Shown here one piece after another: positions 10,984 to 22,466 of a stretch of 64,000 nt of DNA (the stretch's first letter is position 1; every line of letters starts with the position of its first letter). Under the pieces are notes generated by a model. The model saw only the letters and a list, made by a program, of their open reading frames with translations, ran no database searches and had not been told where the DNA came from. The translations under genes and the position numbers were made by a program. The DNA comes from Ahaetulla prasina (taxonomy: Eukaryota > Chordata > Lepidosauria > Squamata > Colubridae): assembly GCF_028640845.1 (NCBI RefSeq), contig NC_080542.1, forward strand, positions 137,198,346 through 137,262,345, written 5' to 3'.

Positions 10984-11039
10984 CATGTCTAAGTAAATTT
11001 TCTAATACATGGGGCAAATAATACATGTATTATATATCA

Positions 11040-11160
11040 TATAATATATGGATATGAATGCTTCATTTGGCCAACTGTGATTAGACTCTCAAGGGAATTG
11101 TCTCCAGTGCAGAGACTCTCAGTGTACATGCAAAGCAATAGTATATGCAAAGTAACAGAA
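11040..11160 (-). mobile_element. degraded L2-like LINE 3' end
   Basis: Diverged match to the L2-like 3' untranslated end on the minus strand (TTTGGCCAACTGTGATTAGA corresponds to the family's TTGGCCAAGTGTGATTGGA). It is much older than the other L2-like copies here. Confidence 0.55.
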
Positions 11161-11167
11161 TTTATTT

Positions 11168-11310
11168 TCCTCCTCCTCCTCCTCCTCCTCCTCCTCCTCC
11201 TCCTCCTCCTCCTCCTCCTCCTCCTCCTCCTCCTCCTCCTCCTCCTCCTCTTCATCTTCTTCTTCTTCATCATCTTCTTCTTCTTCTTCATTGTCATCAT
11301 CATTATCATC
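11168..11310. repeat. (TCC)n/(TTC)n microsatellite
   Basis: About 28 pure TCC units to 11250, grading into TTC and ATC triplets to about 11310. The long homopolymeric peptides predicted in several frames (Pro, Leu, Glu, Arg) are a product of this repeat, not genes. Confidence 0.97.
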
Positions 11311-12749
11311 CCAATAAGAGGGGGGAGGGATTAAAAAAGATAATAAGAAGAACAAGTGATATATATATCTATTTGCTTGTTTGTTTTCATAGTGAATGGG
11401 TCAGTAAAGTGATGACATGACTGGAATGGGTGGAATGAGTGGGGTTTGGGGTCATTCCTTCCATTTTAGAAGGGGTTTACATCTTTTTGCAACACTCTTC
11501 TGGTGTTTTGTTTTGAATGATTCATAGAATAATTAAGCAATCCAAAGATAGTATTACAAGAGGCATTTATGTCAGAATCATTAGACAAAGGAATCATCAT
11601 AATTCAGTCAAGGTTCAAGGCAGGTCCTGTCGTTTTATATATCAGGGTCCAGAGATAAGGAATAAAGTGTTGTTACATCCAGACACATCCAATAATAAGT
11701 CTTCCTGGAGACCAGCAAAGCTTGGAAGCCAAATAGAGAAAGTTCAAGAGCTGGTTGCTGTAGAATTATCCCACTTTTTCACTGCTTTCAGGTATTAAAA
11801 TATGGGAGATTCCTGGGCTCCACATAAAAGCAGTGGTGCTAATTATAGATAGCTGGAAAAATGCTTACTAAAGAGCAATAATTGATTGAGATTAATTGTT
11901 AATATTTTAACTTTCAAGAATCTGTTTAATAAGGCTATATATTCTATTGCTGGTATAGCTATTACTGTTATTCCTATTTTCAAGTTGTACTACATTGTGT
12001 GATTAGTACTCTTGATAAGCATTTATTATATATTGCCGAGATTCTATTAGTCCAAGATCACTCAGCTGGTTTTGTGCATGAGGAGGAGGAGGAGTATTCA
12101 GTCTCTCAGCTTAAAGCTTTGGAGAGGGGATGGTTCTGCATGAGGGGTGGGCATACACACCCGCCACTTGCACAAATGGGACAGGCGTGAATGCGCTCGC
12201 CTGCTACTCACACAAGTGGGAAAGCACATGCACATTCGCCCATTGCTTCCTTGGCTCGGTTCCAAACAGCACCCGGCCTAGTTGTGGGCTGTGACCCAGG
12301 GGTTGGGGACACCTGACGCTGAGTGAAGTAAATGCCCATTTATGGAATAATTGTTAAATGCAGTCATTTTATTGTATTCAGGAATATTAGATTATTGGTC
12401 TGGGTATGAGCATATTTCACTATCAGTTCATGTCAAATCAATTGTTTCCATAGGCATTGCTTGCAATTATACAATTACTTATACAAGCAAATAATTTTAA
12501 AAGTTTATTAATTGAATCAATTGAGTAAAGATATTTGGAAAAAAGAAAAAAAAATATCCAAGGTTATTATTTACACCTGTTAGCACTGAGTAATACAATA
12601 AGGATTTGCAGGTAATTAAATATTTCCTATTGAGGACTGATGCAGCTAATGCAGCAATGCTTGGCTTCTCTTTTTCTTATATGTAATATTAAACTTTTCA
12701 CAAGTAATCAAGCTTTCCTACCCTCTTTCTTAAGAAATATTTATTCAAG
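11311..12749 (+). other. PTPRN2: intron with a weak hAT-like relic, ends in splice acceptor
   Basis: Mostly unrecognised. Around 12060-12320 a GC-richer block ends GTGACCCAGGGGTTGGGG and resembles the 3' end of a hAT-like element related to 21766-21950; no target duplication is evident. The intron ends with a T-rich tract and TTTATTCAAG before the exon at 12750. Confidence 0.5.
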
Positions 12750-12977
12750 ATGTTCTGAGAGACCTGAGGAAACATCATGTGGATGTAGATAAGTTGAGCC
12801 CACTGGAGCTGGACAAGATGGCTGATATAATTGCTGAAGCTGTTCAAATTGTTGATACAAATGGAGAAAAGGACAATGCCGCTGGGAAGATCGAAGGAGA
12901 GAGAACTGCAACAGGAGTGGGTGCAGAAGGAGAAAACAATTATGAAATGGGAGAGAACGAGGGTATTCATGTGCAAG
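12750..12977 (+). CDS. PTPRN2: PTPRN2 internal exon, 228 bp
   Basis: Entered in phase 1 (AT completes Asp with the last G of the 454-bp exon) and left in phase 1. It encodes about 76 residues beginning DVLRDLRKHHVDVDKLSPLE and ending GENEGIHVQ. The first half is a short predicted helical segment with alternating charged and hydrophobic residues (LDKMADIIAEAVQIV); this DKLSP-LEL-DKMA-type segment is characteristic of the phogrin/IA-2 luminal region. The second half is acidic and low in complexity. The donor is G|GTATTA, weaker than the others in this gene. Reading through it would add about 14 codons before a stop at 13019-13021, so retention would truncate the protein. Confidence 0.9.
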
Positions 12978-13209
12978 GTATTATATTCAGCACGTTTGCC
13001 TTCCTTTTACATTTTACATAGTCAGATTAAAATACCTTGCAAAATGTTACTAGGAAGAAAAAAAACCCTCAGCTTCTCTCCTGCTATCCTTTCCCCTTAT
13101 TATGATTATGGTGTATTCAAGGATGGGACTGGTAAGTATCACTCAGTTGTAATTTGATCCCGATAATAAGTGATTACAAAAAGTGCTGTGACATTGTTCA
13201 TTTATAGAC

Positions 13210-13475
13210 GTTTGTATTAGTGACCTTGTTGTTGTTAGTTATGAAGTCGTGTCTGACCCATCACGACCTCATGGACGTTCCTCCAAGCCTTCCTGTCCTC
13301 TACCATCCTCTGGAGTCCACTCAAGCTCACGCCTACTGCTTCAGTGACTCCATCCAGCCACCTGATTCTCTGTCGTCCTCTTCTTCTTTTGCCCTCAATC
13401 TTTCCCAGCATTAGGTTCTTCTCCAGTGAGTCCTTCCTTCTCATTAGGTGGCCAAAGGATTTGAGTTTCATCTTT
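13210..13475 (-). mobile_element. Bov-B (RTE clade) LINE 3' end
   Basis: The minus-strand frame at 13235-13471 is the C-terminus of a Bov-B/RTE polyprotein: LKSFGHLMRRKDSLEKNLM, GKIEGKRRRGRQRIRWLDG, LSGLQRMVEDRKAWRN. Only the end of the element survives. Bov-B is the presumed partner LINE of the Sauria-type SINEs in the window, whose tails share the GTCGTGTCTGAC/GACTC-type motif seen here at 13244-13258. Confidence 0.9.
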
Positions 13476-13479
13476 CCAG

Positions 13480-14692
13480 GAGGCCAAAAGGTTGGAAGCA
13501 GTTCTCACCTTTGGTGATAGAGTGGTAGAGGATTAGTAGGTATTCTCCAAATAAATAGGATTAGATCTGGTCTGAGTGGTACAAAAAGGCAGCCCTTTGA
13601 AATAAATAGGACTTAAATAGTCATGATTAACTTTATCCCCATTGATTGCAATGGACCTTATAAGTTTAACTACTGGTAAGTGCTAAATATTTCAATTACC
13701 CAAATGATACATCCATTAAACATAAAAAGGCAACTCTTTTTGTGAATAATTTTCAAGCTTACGAACACATCTTGTTCTATAAGAATGGTGTGTTCTTGAA
13801 TTCAGGGCCCCTTATTATTAATTAATTTTTTTTGTTTTGGTCTATGCTGCTTGTTTCTGAAGATTCTGAGCAATTTACAGATAATAAAGCTTGCAGCATT
13901 ACTGTTCATTGACCCATGTGGTAGGAATGTATGTGTGTGTCTGTCCATCTATCATGGTTGTTATTTATATATGAAGCACACATGAAGTTCAAAGGATCTG
14001 TCATTAGTTTATTTTTAATTCATAGACATTTTTTCCTTTTCCTGTCCTAGTTTGTGCAATAGAGTTCTATGTTATTTATTTATTAATTAAATTTTAAATG
14101 CCACCTATCTTATTATTAAGCAACTCTGAGAGGCTTGCAACCGATAAAACCAACAATATAAAACATTAAAATTAACAAAAATGATCTAAGTTAAAAACAA
14201 GTATATAGTGGAATGGAGGTGGAATATTCTTTTTAACCCACTAACCACCTCTAGTGTTTAATAATGTGGTGTTACTATAACTCTGAAGTAATTACTTCTA
14301 AGTGTGAAATAAAGTACACCAGAACAGCCTTTTCTTGAGAAACACCTGAGTCATAAATCCACTGCAGTTTCTCATTTATTACTGTAAACATTTTTTCTGG
14401 GCTAGCAGGACAAGCTATTGATTTTTTCTCAGGCACTGATAAACAGAGGTAAATTCGTCAGCCTTACTATTGAACTAATTAATGTAATGCACTCTTACAG
14501 CATGGCTTCAATTAATCTTGCATTAGCAAAGTGTACAAATGGAGTTGAAGTGACAAACTTGATCTATGTTTTTACTTTTGTCATTTAGCCACAACATCTT
14601 AATGTTTACTGTACAATAAAAATGTCACATTGTACAGAAAACCAAAGCAATGTCTGTGTTTTATGTCTCACAATAAATGCTTGCTTCCACAG
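13480..14692 (+). other. PTPRN2: intron, nothing recognised; ends in splice acceptor
   Basis: AT-rich intron without named repeats. It ends with CTTGCTTCCACAG immediately before the exon at 14693. Confidence 0.55.
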
Positions 14693-14733
14693 ATAAGGGG
14701 CCATGGAACATCGAGGCCGAGTTTAAAAAAGAA
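14693..14733 (+). CDS. PTPRN2: PTPRN2 micro-exon, 41 bp
   Basis: A 41-bp exon between a good acceptor (TTCCACAG) and a consensus donor GTAAGT at 14734. Entered in phase 1 and left in phase 0, it encodes (D)KGPWNIEAEFKKE, joining directly to the E-D-N-L-D start of the next exon. Its existence is supported by the phase chain: the 228-bp exon ends in phase 1 and the 389-bp exon starts in phase 0, so a 1-to-0 exon is required between them. Skipping it would shift the frame. It is too short for automated frame searches. Confidence 0.85.
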
Positions 14734-14881
14734 GTAAGTTAACAACACAAATACCTACTGTATATATTTTTCTTAATATATGGGGAAATGATAGCGCTAG
14801 AGTTTCTAGGACAATAAAGCAATGCCAATGAGGGTTCATCATGGTGAATGTAAGCGCAATTCTACTGATTTGTCACTACTG

Positions 14882-15796
14882 CAGTGGTGGGATTCAACCG
14901 GTGTAACAACTAGTTCGCTGAGCGCACACTTTGCTCATGCATGCTTGCTTCACTCACAAGCGTGCCAAATGTTTTTATTCCAAATATTTTCACTCCTCCG
15001 AAAACAACAAAATACCTTATACCACCAGGCTTGAAATCCTGGGATTAGAAAATTTACAACTCCGTCGACTTCAACATGACCTGAGTTTAACACACAAAAT
15101 CATCTATTACAATATCCTTCCTGTAAATGACTACTTCAGCTTCAATCGCAATATTACAAGAGCAAAAAATAGATTCAAGCTTAATGTCAACCGCTTCAAA
15201 CTTGATTGCAGAAAATATGACTTCTGCAACAGAGTTGTTAATGCTTGGAACTCATTACCTGACTCCATAGTCTCTACTCAAAATCCCAAAATCTTCAACC
15301 AAAAACTGTCTACTATTGACCTCACCCCATTCCTAAGAGGACTATAAGGGGCGTGCATAAGAGCACAAAAGTGCCTACCGTTCCTGTCCTATTGTTCCCT
15401 TTATTATATCTAATTAATATAGCTAATGCAGATTCTTTACTTATATATGTATATATTTTTTCATGATATGTTTTTTACTTATGACAATGTTTATGTATAC
15501 TGTTATGACAAAATTAAATTAAAAAATGTGCACTAATGCACATGTACGATTTGTTTGAAAACAGCTTTAAAAATTACATTGTGCTGCAGCCCTGGTGAGT
15601 AAAACAGCTGAGGAAATGGCAATCCGCTCTGCCGCGCCTATCAGGTAGTTTCAAACAAAGAAAATATAGCTCTCTGTAGCGCAGGGGCAGGTGGGAGGGC
15701 CCACCTGATCGCCGGAGTGAACTGGTTCATTCTAAGCTGTTCGTCGGAGTTAGGGGTTCACTCAAACCGGTCTAAACCAGCAGAATCCCATTACTG
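14882..15796. mobile_element. hAT-like MITE interrupted by a LINE
   Basis: Left end CAGTGGTGGGATTCAACCGG and right end CCAGCAGAATCCCATTACTG are imperfect inverted repeats of the same family as 17366-17656, 24104-24240 and 26286-26422. A CR1-L3-like LINE at 14970-15530 splits it, leaving about 350 bp of MITE. No clear 8-bp duplication is visible. Confidence 0.7.
14970..15530 (+). mobile_element. CR1-L3-like LINE 3' fragment
   Basis: The frame at 14931-15347 gives the C-terminal polyprotein end (KIPYTTRLEILGLENLQ, HKIIYYNILPVNDYFSFN, STIDLTPFLRG) followed by about 180 bp ending in GTTATGACAAAATTAAATTA. One of the best-preserved C-terminal frames of this family in the window, lying wholly inside the surrounding MITE. 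Confidence 0.85.
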
Positions 15797-16751
15797 CAAG
15801 TACTCAGTATAACTAAAAATTAAAATATTTAATGTAGGCTGAAAGGTTTAACTTGTGTCATTAGCAATATATTTGATTCAATCATATAGGATTGTAGTGA
15901 TTTAATCTAAATTCTTCCTATTCAGAATGTTTTTCTACTCTGACCAATGAAAACCCAAAGGATAGCAGAATATATCAAAATGATTTAGTTCTTAAGTAGA
16001 ATGTTGTCCCTAAAATAATGCTAATTAAAAATAATCCCAAAATTGCTAGAATATATATTTGCTAAAACTGTGGGAGAATATGTAGTTACTCAGCTTCGAT
16101 TAAATAATTTGAGTGAAGGACATTATTGGGAACAGTCTGTTAGCAACGGAGCTAGAAAATGTATTTTGTATAGGAAAATAGCTGGTTTTCATAGCAGTTT
16201 TCCTGTGCTCTAAATCTATAAAGTATACTTAAGGATATTTTCTTCAGCACTGAAAAAATGATAGCGTATATGGGTAAAATCTGAAGGAAAATGATGTATC
16301 ATAGCTAAAAGCATTTTTTACAGTGGTATATACAGCTAAAATCAACTTGCTTAAAATGTGGTTTTAAGCAAAGGTTTACTGGTATAAATTCTTCCAAGCT
16401 ATGAATTAATGTTTTAGAATTTGCTAGCAAACAACACTGAGTGTTTTCATGGAGACCCGTAAAGGAGATGTGTTTGAAAACACATGTCCCAAAATGTGTG
16501 GCCTCTTGAAAAATAAAATACAATTGACTTGAAAACTGGGAAATTTTTTTCTTTGTTCTTTAGTGCAGCTAGGATGTGTTTGAAGTTAACTTTCAGCTTA
16601 GATGAATTCCAGAGTTTTTCATCCTCAAGAAAGGCTACCAATGTAAAACTGCTAAAGTAATTACCCTCTACTGTAAAGCTAAATTGATGAATTAGACACA
16701 AGCAACTATAATAAGCTACAGTAGGTGTATTTGTTGTCTTGTTTATTATAG
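15797..16751 (+). other. PTPRN2: intron, nothing recognised; ends in splice acceptor
   Basis: No repeat named. Ends TTGTCTTGTTTATTATAG at the acceptor of the 389-bp exon. Confidence 0.6.
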
Positions 16752-17140
16752 GAGGACAATCTAGATTCAAAAGTACCAGATTTCCTGAGTAAAAATATGG
16801 TTCCTGAAAATCTGTCAAAGTCATATTTGTCCAAAGAGTCCTTTAAAACAGAAATGAAAAAATCAGATGATTTAGACCTTTCCTCTTCATCTGAAGAAGT
16901 CAAGGTTGGGATTGAAAATGTGAAGAGTGAAACCTTATCAAGAGAACTGATTGCTCAAAAAAAAGCAGAGTCTGAACCCAGCTCCAAGGAGCTAAGTGAG
17001 CTTCATCAATGGATTAAGAATATGTGGCTTCAAGATGAAAGTGTTTATGAAGCAACTCAAGAAAAGATTGGAGAAGGCCTCAAGTTAGATGCAACGTCTT
17101 CCAAAGTGGAAGAATATGGCTACATCATGACAGAGAAAGA
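16752..17140 (+). CDS. PTPRN2: PTPRN2 internal exon, 389 bp
   Basis: Entered in phase 0 and left in phase 2 at a consensus GTAAGT donor. It encodes about 130 residues of luminal ectodomain: an acidic, Ser/Glu/Lys-rich stretch (EDNLDSKVPDFLSKNM; SSSSEEVKVGIENVKSE), then a helical segment ELSELHQWIKNMWLQDES, and finally EEYGYIMTEKE. The EYGYI-T-(D/E) motif is the hallmark entry to the mature, membrane-proximal ectodomain of the PTPRN/PTPRN2 family. A Lys-Lys pair lies in LIAQKKAESE about 60 residues before it; family members are cut by prohormone convertases at dibasic sites in this region, so it is a candidate processing site, by inference only. The final codon is completed by the exon at 47264 to give Asp. 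Confidence 0.92.
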
Positions 17141-17365
17141 GTAAGTATGGATATTAAAATTTTATTTATGAACTTGCTGTCCATTGATGATAGAATAATT
17201 ATTTAGAATTTGATTTAGATGTAATATTTGCACACTGCCTCTTATTTTCAAAAAATATAGCTGACTCATATTTTCTCAGTCTGGTATCTTTGGAAAGTGT
17301 TGGATAGCAATTTCCAGAATTTACATGTTTAATCCCCTTTCGGGGAAAAATAGAATTCTGTTTTC

Positions 17366-17656
17366 CAGTGGTGGGATCCTCCTGGTTTAACAACCGGCTC
17401 GGTGATCACGTGATTTGCATGCGCATGCACAGTTACAAGAAATCTTCGCTTCCTGGTTTCTGTGGAGGAGTAACACAGCTGATTCTCGCAGCAATCTGCT
17501 CTACCACATGAATCAGCTGAGAAGATAAAGGTCAGAAAATAGCATGGGTGGGCGGGTGTCCCATCTGAACGTCAAGGTGAATCGGTTTGCTCCCAGCTGA
17601 TTGTTGGAGCTACCGGTTTGCCTGAACCAGTCTGAACTGGTAGAATCTCACCCCTG
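17366..17656. mobile_element. hAT-like MITE, 291 bp, perfect target duplication
   Basis: Begins CAGTGGTGGGATCCTCCTGG and ends GGTAGAATCTCACCCCTG, imperfect inverted repeats. Perfect 8-bp direct repeats CTGTTTTC flank it (17358-17365 and 17657-17664). Non-coding. Confidence 0.9.
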
Positions 17657-17664
17657 CTGTTTTC

Positions 17665-18411
17665 TTGGCTTTTTTCTTGGCTTTCCCTAGTTGCTTTGCT
17701 AAAATAGTAATAGCTTATATATTTCCCATATAAATGTTTAAAAGGAAGACTATTTGTCTACTTCAAATATTGTCCTTTACTGATTTGCAGACAGAAGTAT
17801 TAATGGCTTGAAAGATATGTGTTTTAAATTTTAGACTTCACAGTAGAAAACTTGATCAATATTATACATGACTTTTTTTCTCCCTAATTTATTAAGTTCA
17901 TATCTGGATTAGAAGGTTAATTCTGTTTGTTTCCTAAACTCAATAATTTTTTAAAGAAAATTTTATGGAAGCCAGTGAACTTTGGACTGAATCATTGTCA
18001 AAGCTTTTCTTTCCTTTTTTTTCTTAAGGCTGAAGGATTTTATACAGATCTCACTATTAAAGATCATTTATTCTTTAATATTTCCCTTCCCATTTTCTGC
18101 TTTTAAAGAAACTAATAAAGAGCTATTCAATGGAACTTGGATTTGTTCAATTACATTATTTCAGTTCTTGTTTCTGTTCTTCATCACACATAGATAGACC
18201 ATCAGGTTATTATTACATGAAATTAAATGCTTAGGGGCAGTTTTGGTGGGAGAATATAAATAGTGTGTGGAGAATGTAAGTATGTGCTGAAATTATTTAA
18301 AGCAAGCAAAGGACTTTCCCCCTCTCCAGTTATAATTATAGGCCAGAAATAAGGAAATACATATAATTGGACCATTTTTTTCTTGACATTTTCAAATCTA
18401 CTTTGTCAAAA
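17665..18411. other. intron, nothing recognised
   Basis: AT-rich with no exon signals or named repeats. Confidence 0.5.
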
Positions 18412-18750
18412 AAAAAAAGTAAAAAGGTTTCTTCTATTCAGTCATGTCCAACTCTAGGCAGCAGTGGTCACCTCTGTTTCACAATCAAAGAGCAAGAATT
18501 GTCCAAAGATGCTTCTGTGGTCATGTGGCCAGCAATGATTATACCCCGAAGACACAGAGAACACTGTTACTTCCCCACCAAAGTGGTATCTATTTATCTT
18601 CTTGCATTTGCATGCTTTCAAACTGCTAGGTTGGTAAGAACTGGGGCAAGGTTGGGAGCCAACCCCATCAGGTGGTTCTTGGGTCTCAAACTGCCAGTCT
18701 TCCTGTCAACAAGCCAGCATCTTAACTGCTTGGTCACTGCACCCTCTTAT
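18412..18750 (-). mobile_element. Sauria-type SINE, diverged copy
   Basis: Same organisation as the 49079-49429 copy but clearly older: the central block (AAACTGCTAGGTTGGTAAGA, GGTCATGTGGCCAGCAATGA) is recognisable while the ends are degraded. Confidence 0.75.
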
Positions 18751-19862
18751 TTCATTATTAAAAAAAAGTTTAAACATACTTGCACATACCTATGGCACCT
18801 GATAATATCAAAATGATATTAGGAGTACAATTCCAGATAAGTATCCCTCTTTTTAATCCTGCTATTCCTCTTGAAATTCTACATTGTAGTTTCTGTATCT
18901 TAGAATTTTATTGGTTATAATAAAGAAATGAAATTCTTAGCAGAAACCAGTGTTCCGTTGACAAAAGAGAATTTACATGTATGGTGGTTAATATCTTGAA
19001 GTTTGTTTTACTTTGTAAGCTCAGTTGTGGCTAAGAAAAAGTATTCTGCAATATTATGAAAGATGATTCATTCATAGTCATCATCCCAAAAGATGACTTT
19101 ACAGAAAACATTAGGTATTTTAATTATGCCACAGAAATGGCATAAGTATTTTCCTTCTGGCATCTTGAAGAAAATATTTGTGGTGGCTTAAAGACCTGTC
19201 AAAATGGCAGCTTTTAGTGGAACTTTGCTGTTTTTGAAGCCGCCTTTCAAATTTGTACAGTCTTATTATCTATAGTGATCTATATTGTGCTAATAGAAAG
19301 GCCGATTTTTGGCTGCAACAGTCTCCTGTCTGGTAGCATCTGATCTTTTCTGCAGAAAAAAGTCCCTCTGTGGGATACTTATATACCAGTATGGTAGTCT
19401 TTTGAGTTTGAAGAAGACGTGGTTTGGTAATTGATCTGTGGACAGAGAAGGGGCTCTGCAATTGCAGTCTGGAAGTACCAGTGGTGGGTTAAGTAGAACC
19501 CACCCCTGGGAAGTAGAACCCACCCCTGGGAAGCATAGAGTGTAGCACAATGAGAGCATGGGAAGTCCATTGTTATATTAACTGGTGGGGCGTTATTATT
19601 CTCTGACATGACTGATGGTTTTCTATCAGTTTTGGGCACTGCCTATCTTCAAAGCCAGTGGAGGCTGCAGTGGAGGCACAGGGATCATCAGTGGGTTCTG
19701 CCAGCAGCCATAGTTTATAAGTTCCCTTGGCTGATGTAGGGTTGTTTTCACAGTACCTTTGCACTTGATCTTGAGATCCCTTCTTGATTTCAGAACGATA
19801 CTGGCAAGGCATATGGTGGTCAATCATTCTGATGATGTGTCCACTCACCTCATCTTAAGCAT
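18751..19862. other. intron, nothing recognised
   Basis: Contains a short tandem duplication of GGAAGTAGAACCCACCCCTG near 19492-19531; otherwise no named repeat or exon. The overlapping minus-strand frames at 19270-19848 carry no recognisable motif. Confidence 0.4.
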
Positions 19863-20292
19863 ATACAGTATTTTTTGGAGTATAAGACGCATCTTCCCCA
19901 CCCAAAAAAAGAGGGTGACAATAGAGGGTACGTCTTATACTCCGAATGTAACCCATGCAGTTTCTCAAAGGGAGGTTTCAGAGACTGAAAAAAGCATCAG
20001 AAAAGAAGCCCCCAAACAGAGCTTCAGAGGCTTTTTTTCGGAGGCTTTCAGAGGCAGAAAAAAGTTTTTTTTCTGAAACAAAGTTTCAGAAGTTTCAGAG
20101 GCAGAAAAAAAAAGCAAGGCACAGAGCTCACAACCAAGGAACCTGTTGCTAAAATTCACCTCTGAGAACAGCTGATTGGGGGTATTCCGGGAGGACAATC
20201 CACCTGCCAATCAGCTTTTTTCTTATTTTCCTCCCCAAAAACTAAGGTGCGTCTTATACTCCAGTGCATTTTATACTCTGAAAAATATGGTG
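19863..20292. mobile_element. non-autonomous DNA transposon (MITE)
   Basis: Inverted ends around GGAGTATAAGACGCATCTT (left) and AAGGTGCGTCTTATACTCC (right), each with a second, outer TTTTT(G/C)(G/A)GAGTATAA-type repeat. The interior contains tandem AGAGGCAGAAAAAA-type units. The family is common in squamate DNA; superfamily not assigned. Confidence 0.65.
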
Positions 20293-20561
20293 GGGGTGTT
20301 CTTGCAGTTAATTACAAGGATGAGATTTGTGAAAGGTTACCACTTCCAGCTTTTTTTCCAATACAACAAAGCTACGTTAGAAAACCCGCAGAAAAATGCA
20401 AAGGAAAAAAAATCTGCTAAAACATACCCTGCTCTTCCCTTTTCAAGTGTTTCAGCAATGTAGGTGGATCCTGTGTTTATCTGAAGTAAGACTACTCAAG
20501 TATCGCTTCTGTTAGTGTCACATTTCCATAATTGCTCTGGAGAGCTGATCTTCCTTCACTC

Positions 20562-20766
20562 CTACATTCCTGTTACTTTTTTCCATGATATGTAATCTCC
20601 GTTGACCTTCATAGTCTGACCACTGAAATTGATTTTTTGCAAAGTGTCATCTGCTTTATAAATTGGTCTGGACTTGAATCTGTCTGAGTTAAAAGGTTTA
20701 AATTTCACACCTATTTGTGGTGGGGAAGGTATGTGAATAACATGTGGCAAACTGAGATTTGCTGCC
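20562..20766 (-). other. coding-like block behind an acceptor-like site
   Basis: On the minus strand, CTTCTGTTTTGACAG is a plausible 3' splice site immediately followed by an open frame of about 67 codons (AANLSLPHVIHIPSPPQIGV, then FKPFNSDRFKSRPIYKADDT, ending WKKVTGM) and a stop. Composition is protein-like, not repeat-like, and I find no second copy in the window. I do not recognise the protein. It could be the last exon of an antisense gene nested in the PTPRN2 intron, a decayed retrocopy fragment, or chance. Confidence 0.3.
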
Positions 20767-21765
20767 CTGTCAAAACAGAAGTAAGCTTATGAATGTTCAG
20801 TAGCTAATAAAGCCTTAGAGGAAACAAAGCTGGAAAAAATGGATTGGTGCCAGCTGAAGCTAAATTGCAGGGTTCTTACAACCATTACTCTTGGCTTGTT
20901 TAAGATTTTAGGGAACAGAATTTGGGAAATCCTATTCCTGGCACAATATGGCACACCTAATACAAATCCTTATTAAACAGGGCTTGCTGCATTCGGCAGC
21001 TCCTTTGAATTTCAATTTAGCTGAAATTCAAGACACAAAGCTGAATCCAATGGGAAATCTTGTACAGTTCCCCGTAGATATTAATATTTATTTATTTATG
21101 CATACAGAATAAAGAATCCTGCATAAAAGTGACAAATTCCTTTTATGCACCTTTTATATTGTAATGCTTCACATGCTATTCACATAAGCATCGAGATACA
21201 GAACACAAGAAATTTATTGACTGGTTTATCTTTGCACTTGATTCTCTGCTTAAGAGTTCATGCATAGCTTTCCCAACAAACTTCGAACAATGGCTTTTAG
21301 TGAACTGGTATTAATTTGAAAGCAATACTCCTGTAAACAAATATTGAATAAACTGACTGCACCGTTGAGAACCCCCGAGAAATTAGTTCTTTCTAAGTCT
21401 TAAATCCATTTCTTTTTGCAAAATATCTCACTGTTTGTCTCCTTTTTTAAAAGAGAATATTTCTCTAAAAAGAGCTAAGTTTTACTATGGATCGCAAACT
21501 GGGTTTTCAGTAAAACTAGACAGAATTATCTATGACTATTTGGTTACTACTTCAAATACTTACAAGGGCCTAGGGATGAATTTCTGTGATTTTGTTTTAT
21601 TATTATATGGAGTATCAAATGGATGTAAATACATTGACAGACTAAGAAGCACAATGACTGCTGAACTCCAGCATCAAAGACTTCTTAAAGATAGGTTTAC
21701 ATTTACTCTAGCATGGTTTCCTGCTTATGGCAGAGGATCTTACAGCAGAAGATCTTGTAGATCAG
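20767..21765. other. intron, nothing recognised
   Basis: No exon signals or named repeats. Confidence 0.4.
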
Positions 21766-21950
21766 AGGTCCCCAACCCCTGGGCCACAGCCCACTACAGG
21801 GCCATGATCTGTTCAAAATCAGGCCATTCACATCCCCCCTTGCACGAGCAGTGGGTGAGTGCATGCCCGCCACTCACACGGAAACATTGCCTCCCCATGC
21901 CAGTCTGCAAAGCCGGAAAGCTTGGGAAACTCTGCTGTAGACAATTGGAG
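21766..21950. mobile_element. hAT-like relic
   Basis: Begins CAGAGGTCCCCAACCCCTGG, a typical hAT-like terminal motif, followed by a GC-rich block; the matching right end is not clear. Related to the block near 12060-12320. Confidence 0.45.
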
Positions 21951-22064
21951 AGCTGATCAAGGAGTAACAGAAAGGAAGGACTTACCAAAATGTAGAGCAC
22001 TTGCTGAAGTTTATTCTCCCCAGTCTCTTGAGTGTGATGGATAGAAAACAAAAATGCTTTAGGG

Positions 22065-22466
22065 CAGTGGTCACCAACCTTTCGGACCTCAAGGACCACT
22101 AAATTCATAATTTTCAATCCCGCTGACCACTAATATGATCTGCCTAATGACCAGCTGGGTGGGCGTGGCTAAGTAGTCATGTGACTGGGTGGGCATAGCA
22201 ACTCGATGCCATTCATATCAAGGGGCACCTCGCCAGCCTCTACTTGCCCCTCCCTTCCCAGCCACTCCTTGCCTGCCAGCTCGGGCTCTTTAGGGCCTCA
22301 ACAGGTAGCAGTTGTTGGAGCTAAGCAGCCGCCATGAGAAAGAGTCCATAGTTTGAGGACCCCTGATTTAGTGCAATGTAAAAAAATGCAAATAATTTTT
22401 CTGCAGACCACCAAAATTTTCTCGTGGACCACCAGTGGCCCATGCACCACCAGTTGGTGACCACTG
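22065..22466. mobile_element. hAT-like element, 402 bp
   Basis: Same family and exactly the same length as 5752-6153 but in opposite orientation: starts CAGTGGTCACCAACC and ends GTTGGTGACCACTG. Flanking 8-mers CTTTAGGG (22057-22064) and CTTTAGAG (22467-22474) match at 7 of 8 positions. Confidence 0.9.

Noticed and set aside
11037..11420. Long Arg-, Glu-, Leu- and Pro-rich open frames in several reading frames
   Set aside because: All are translations of the (TCC)n microsatellite.
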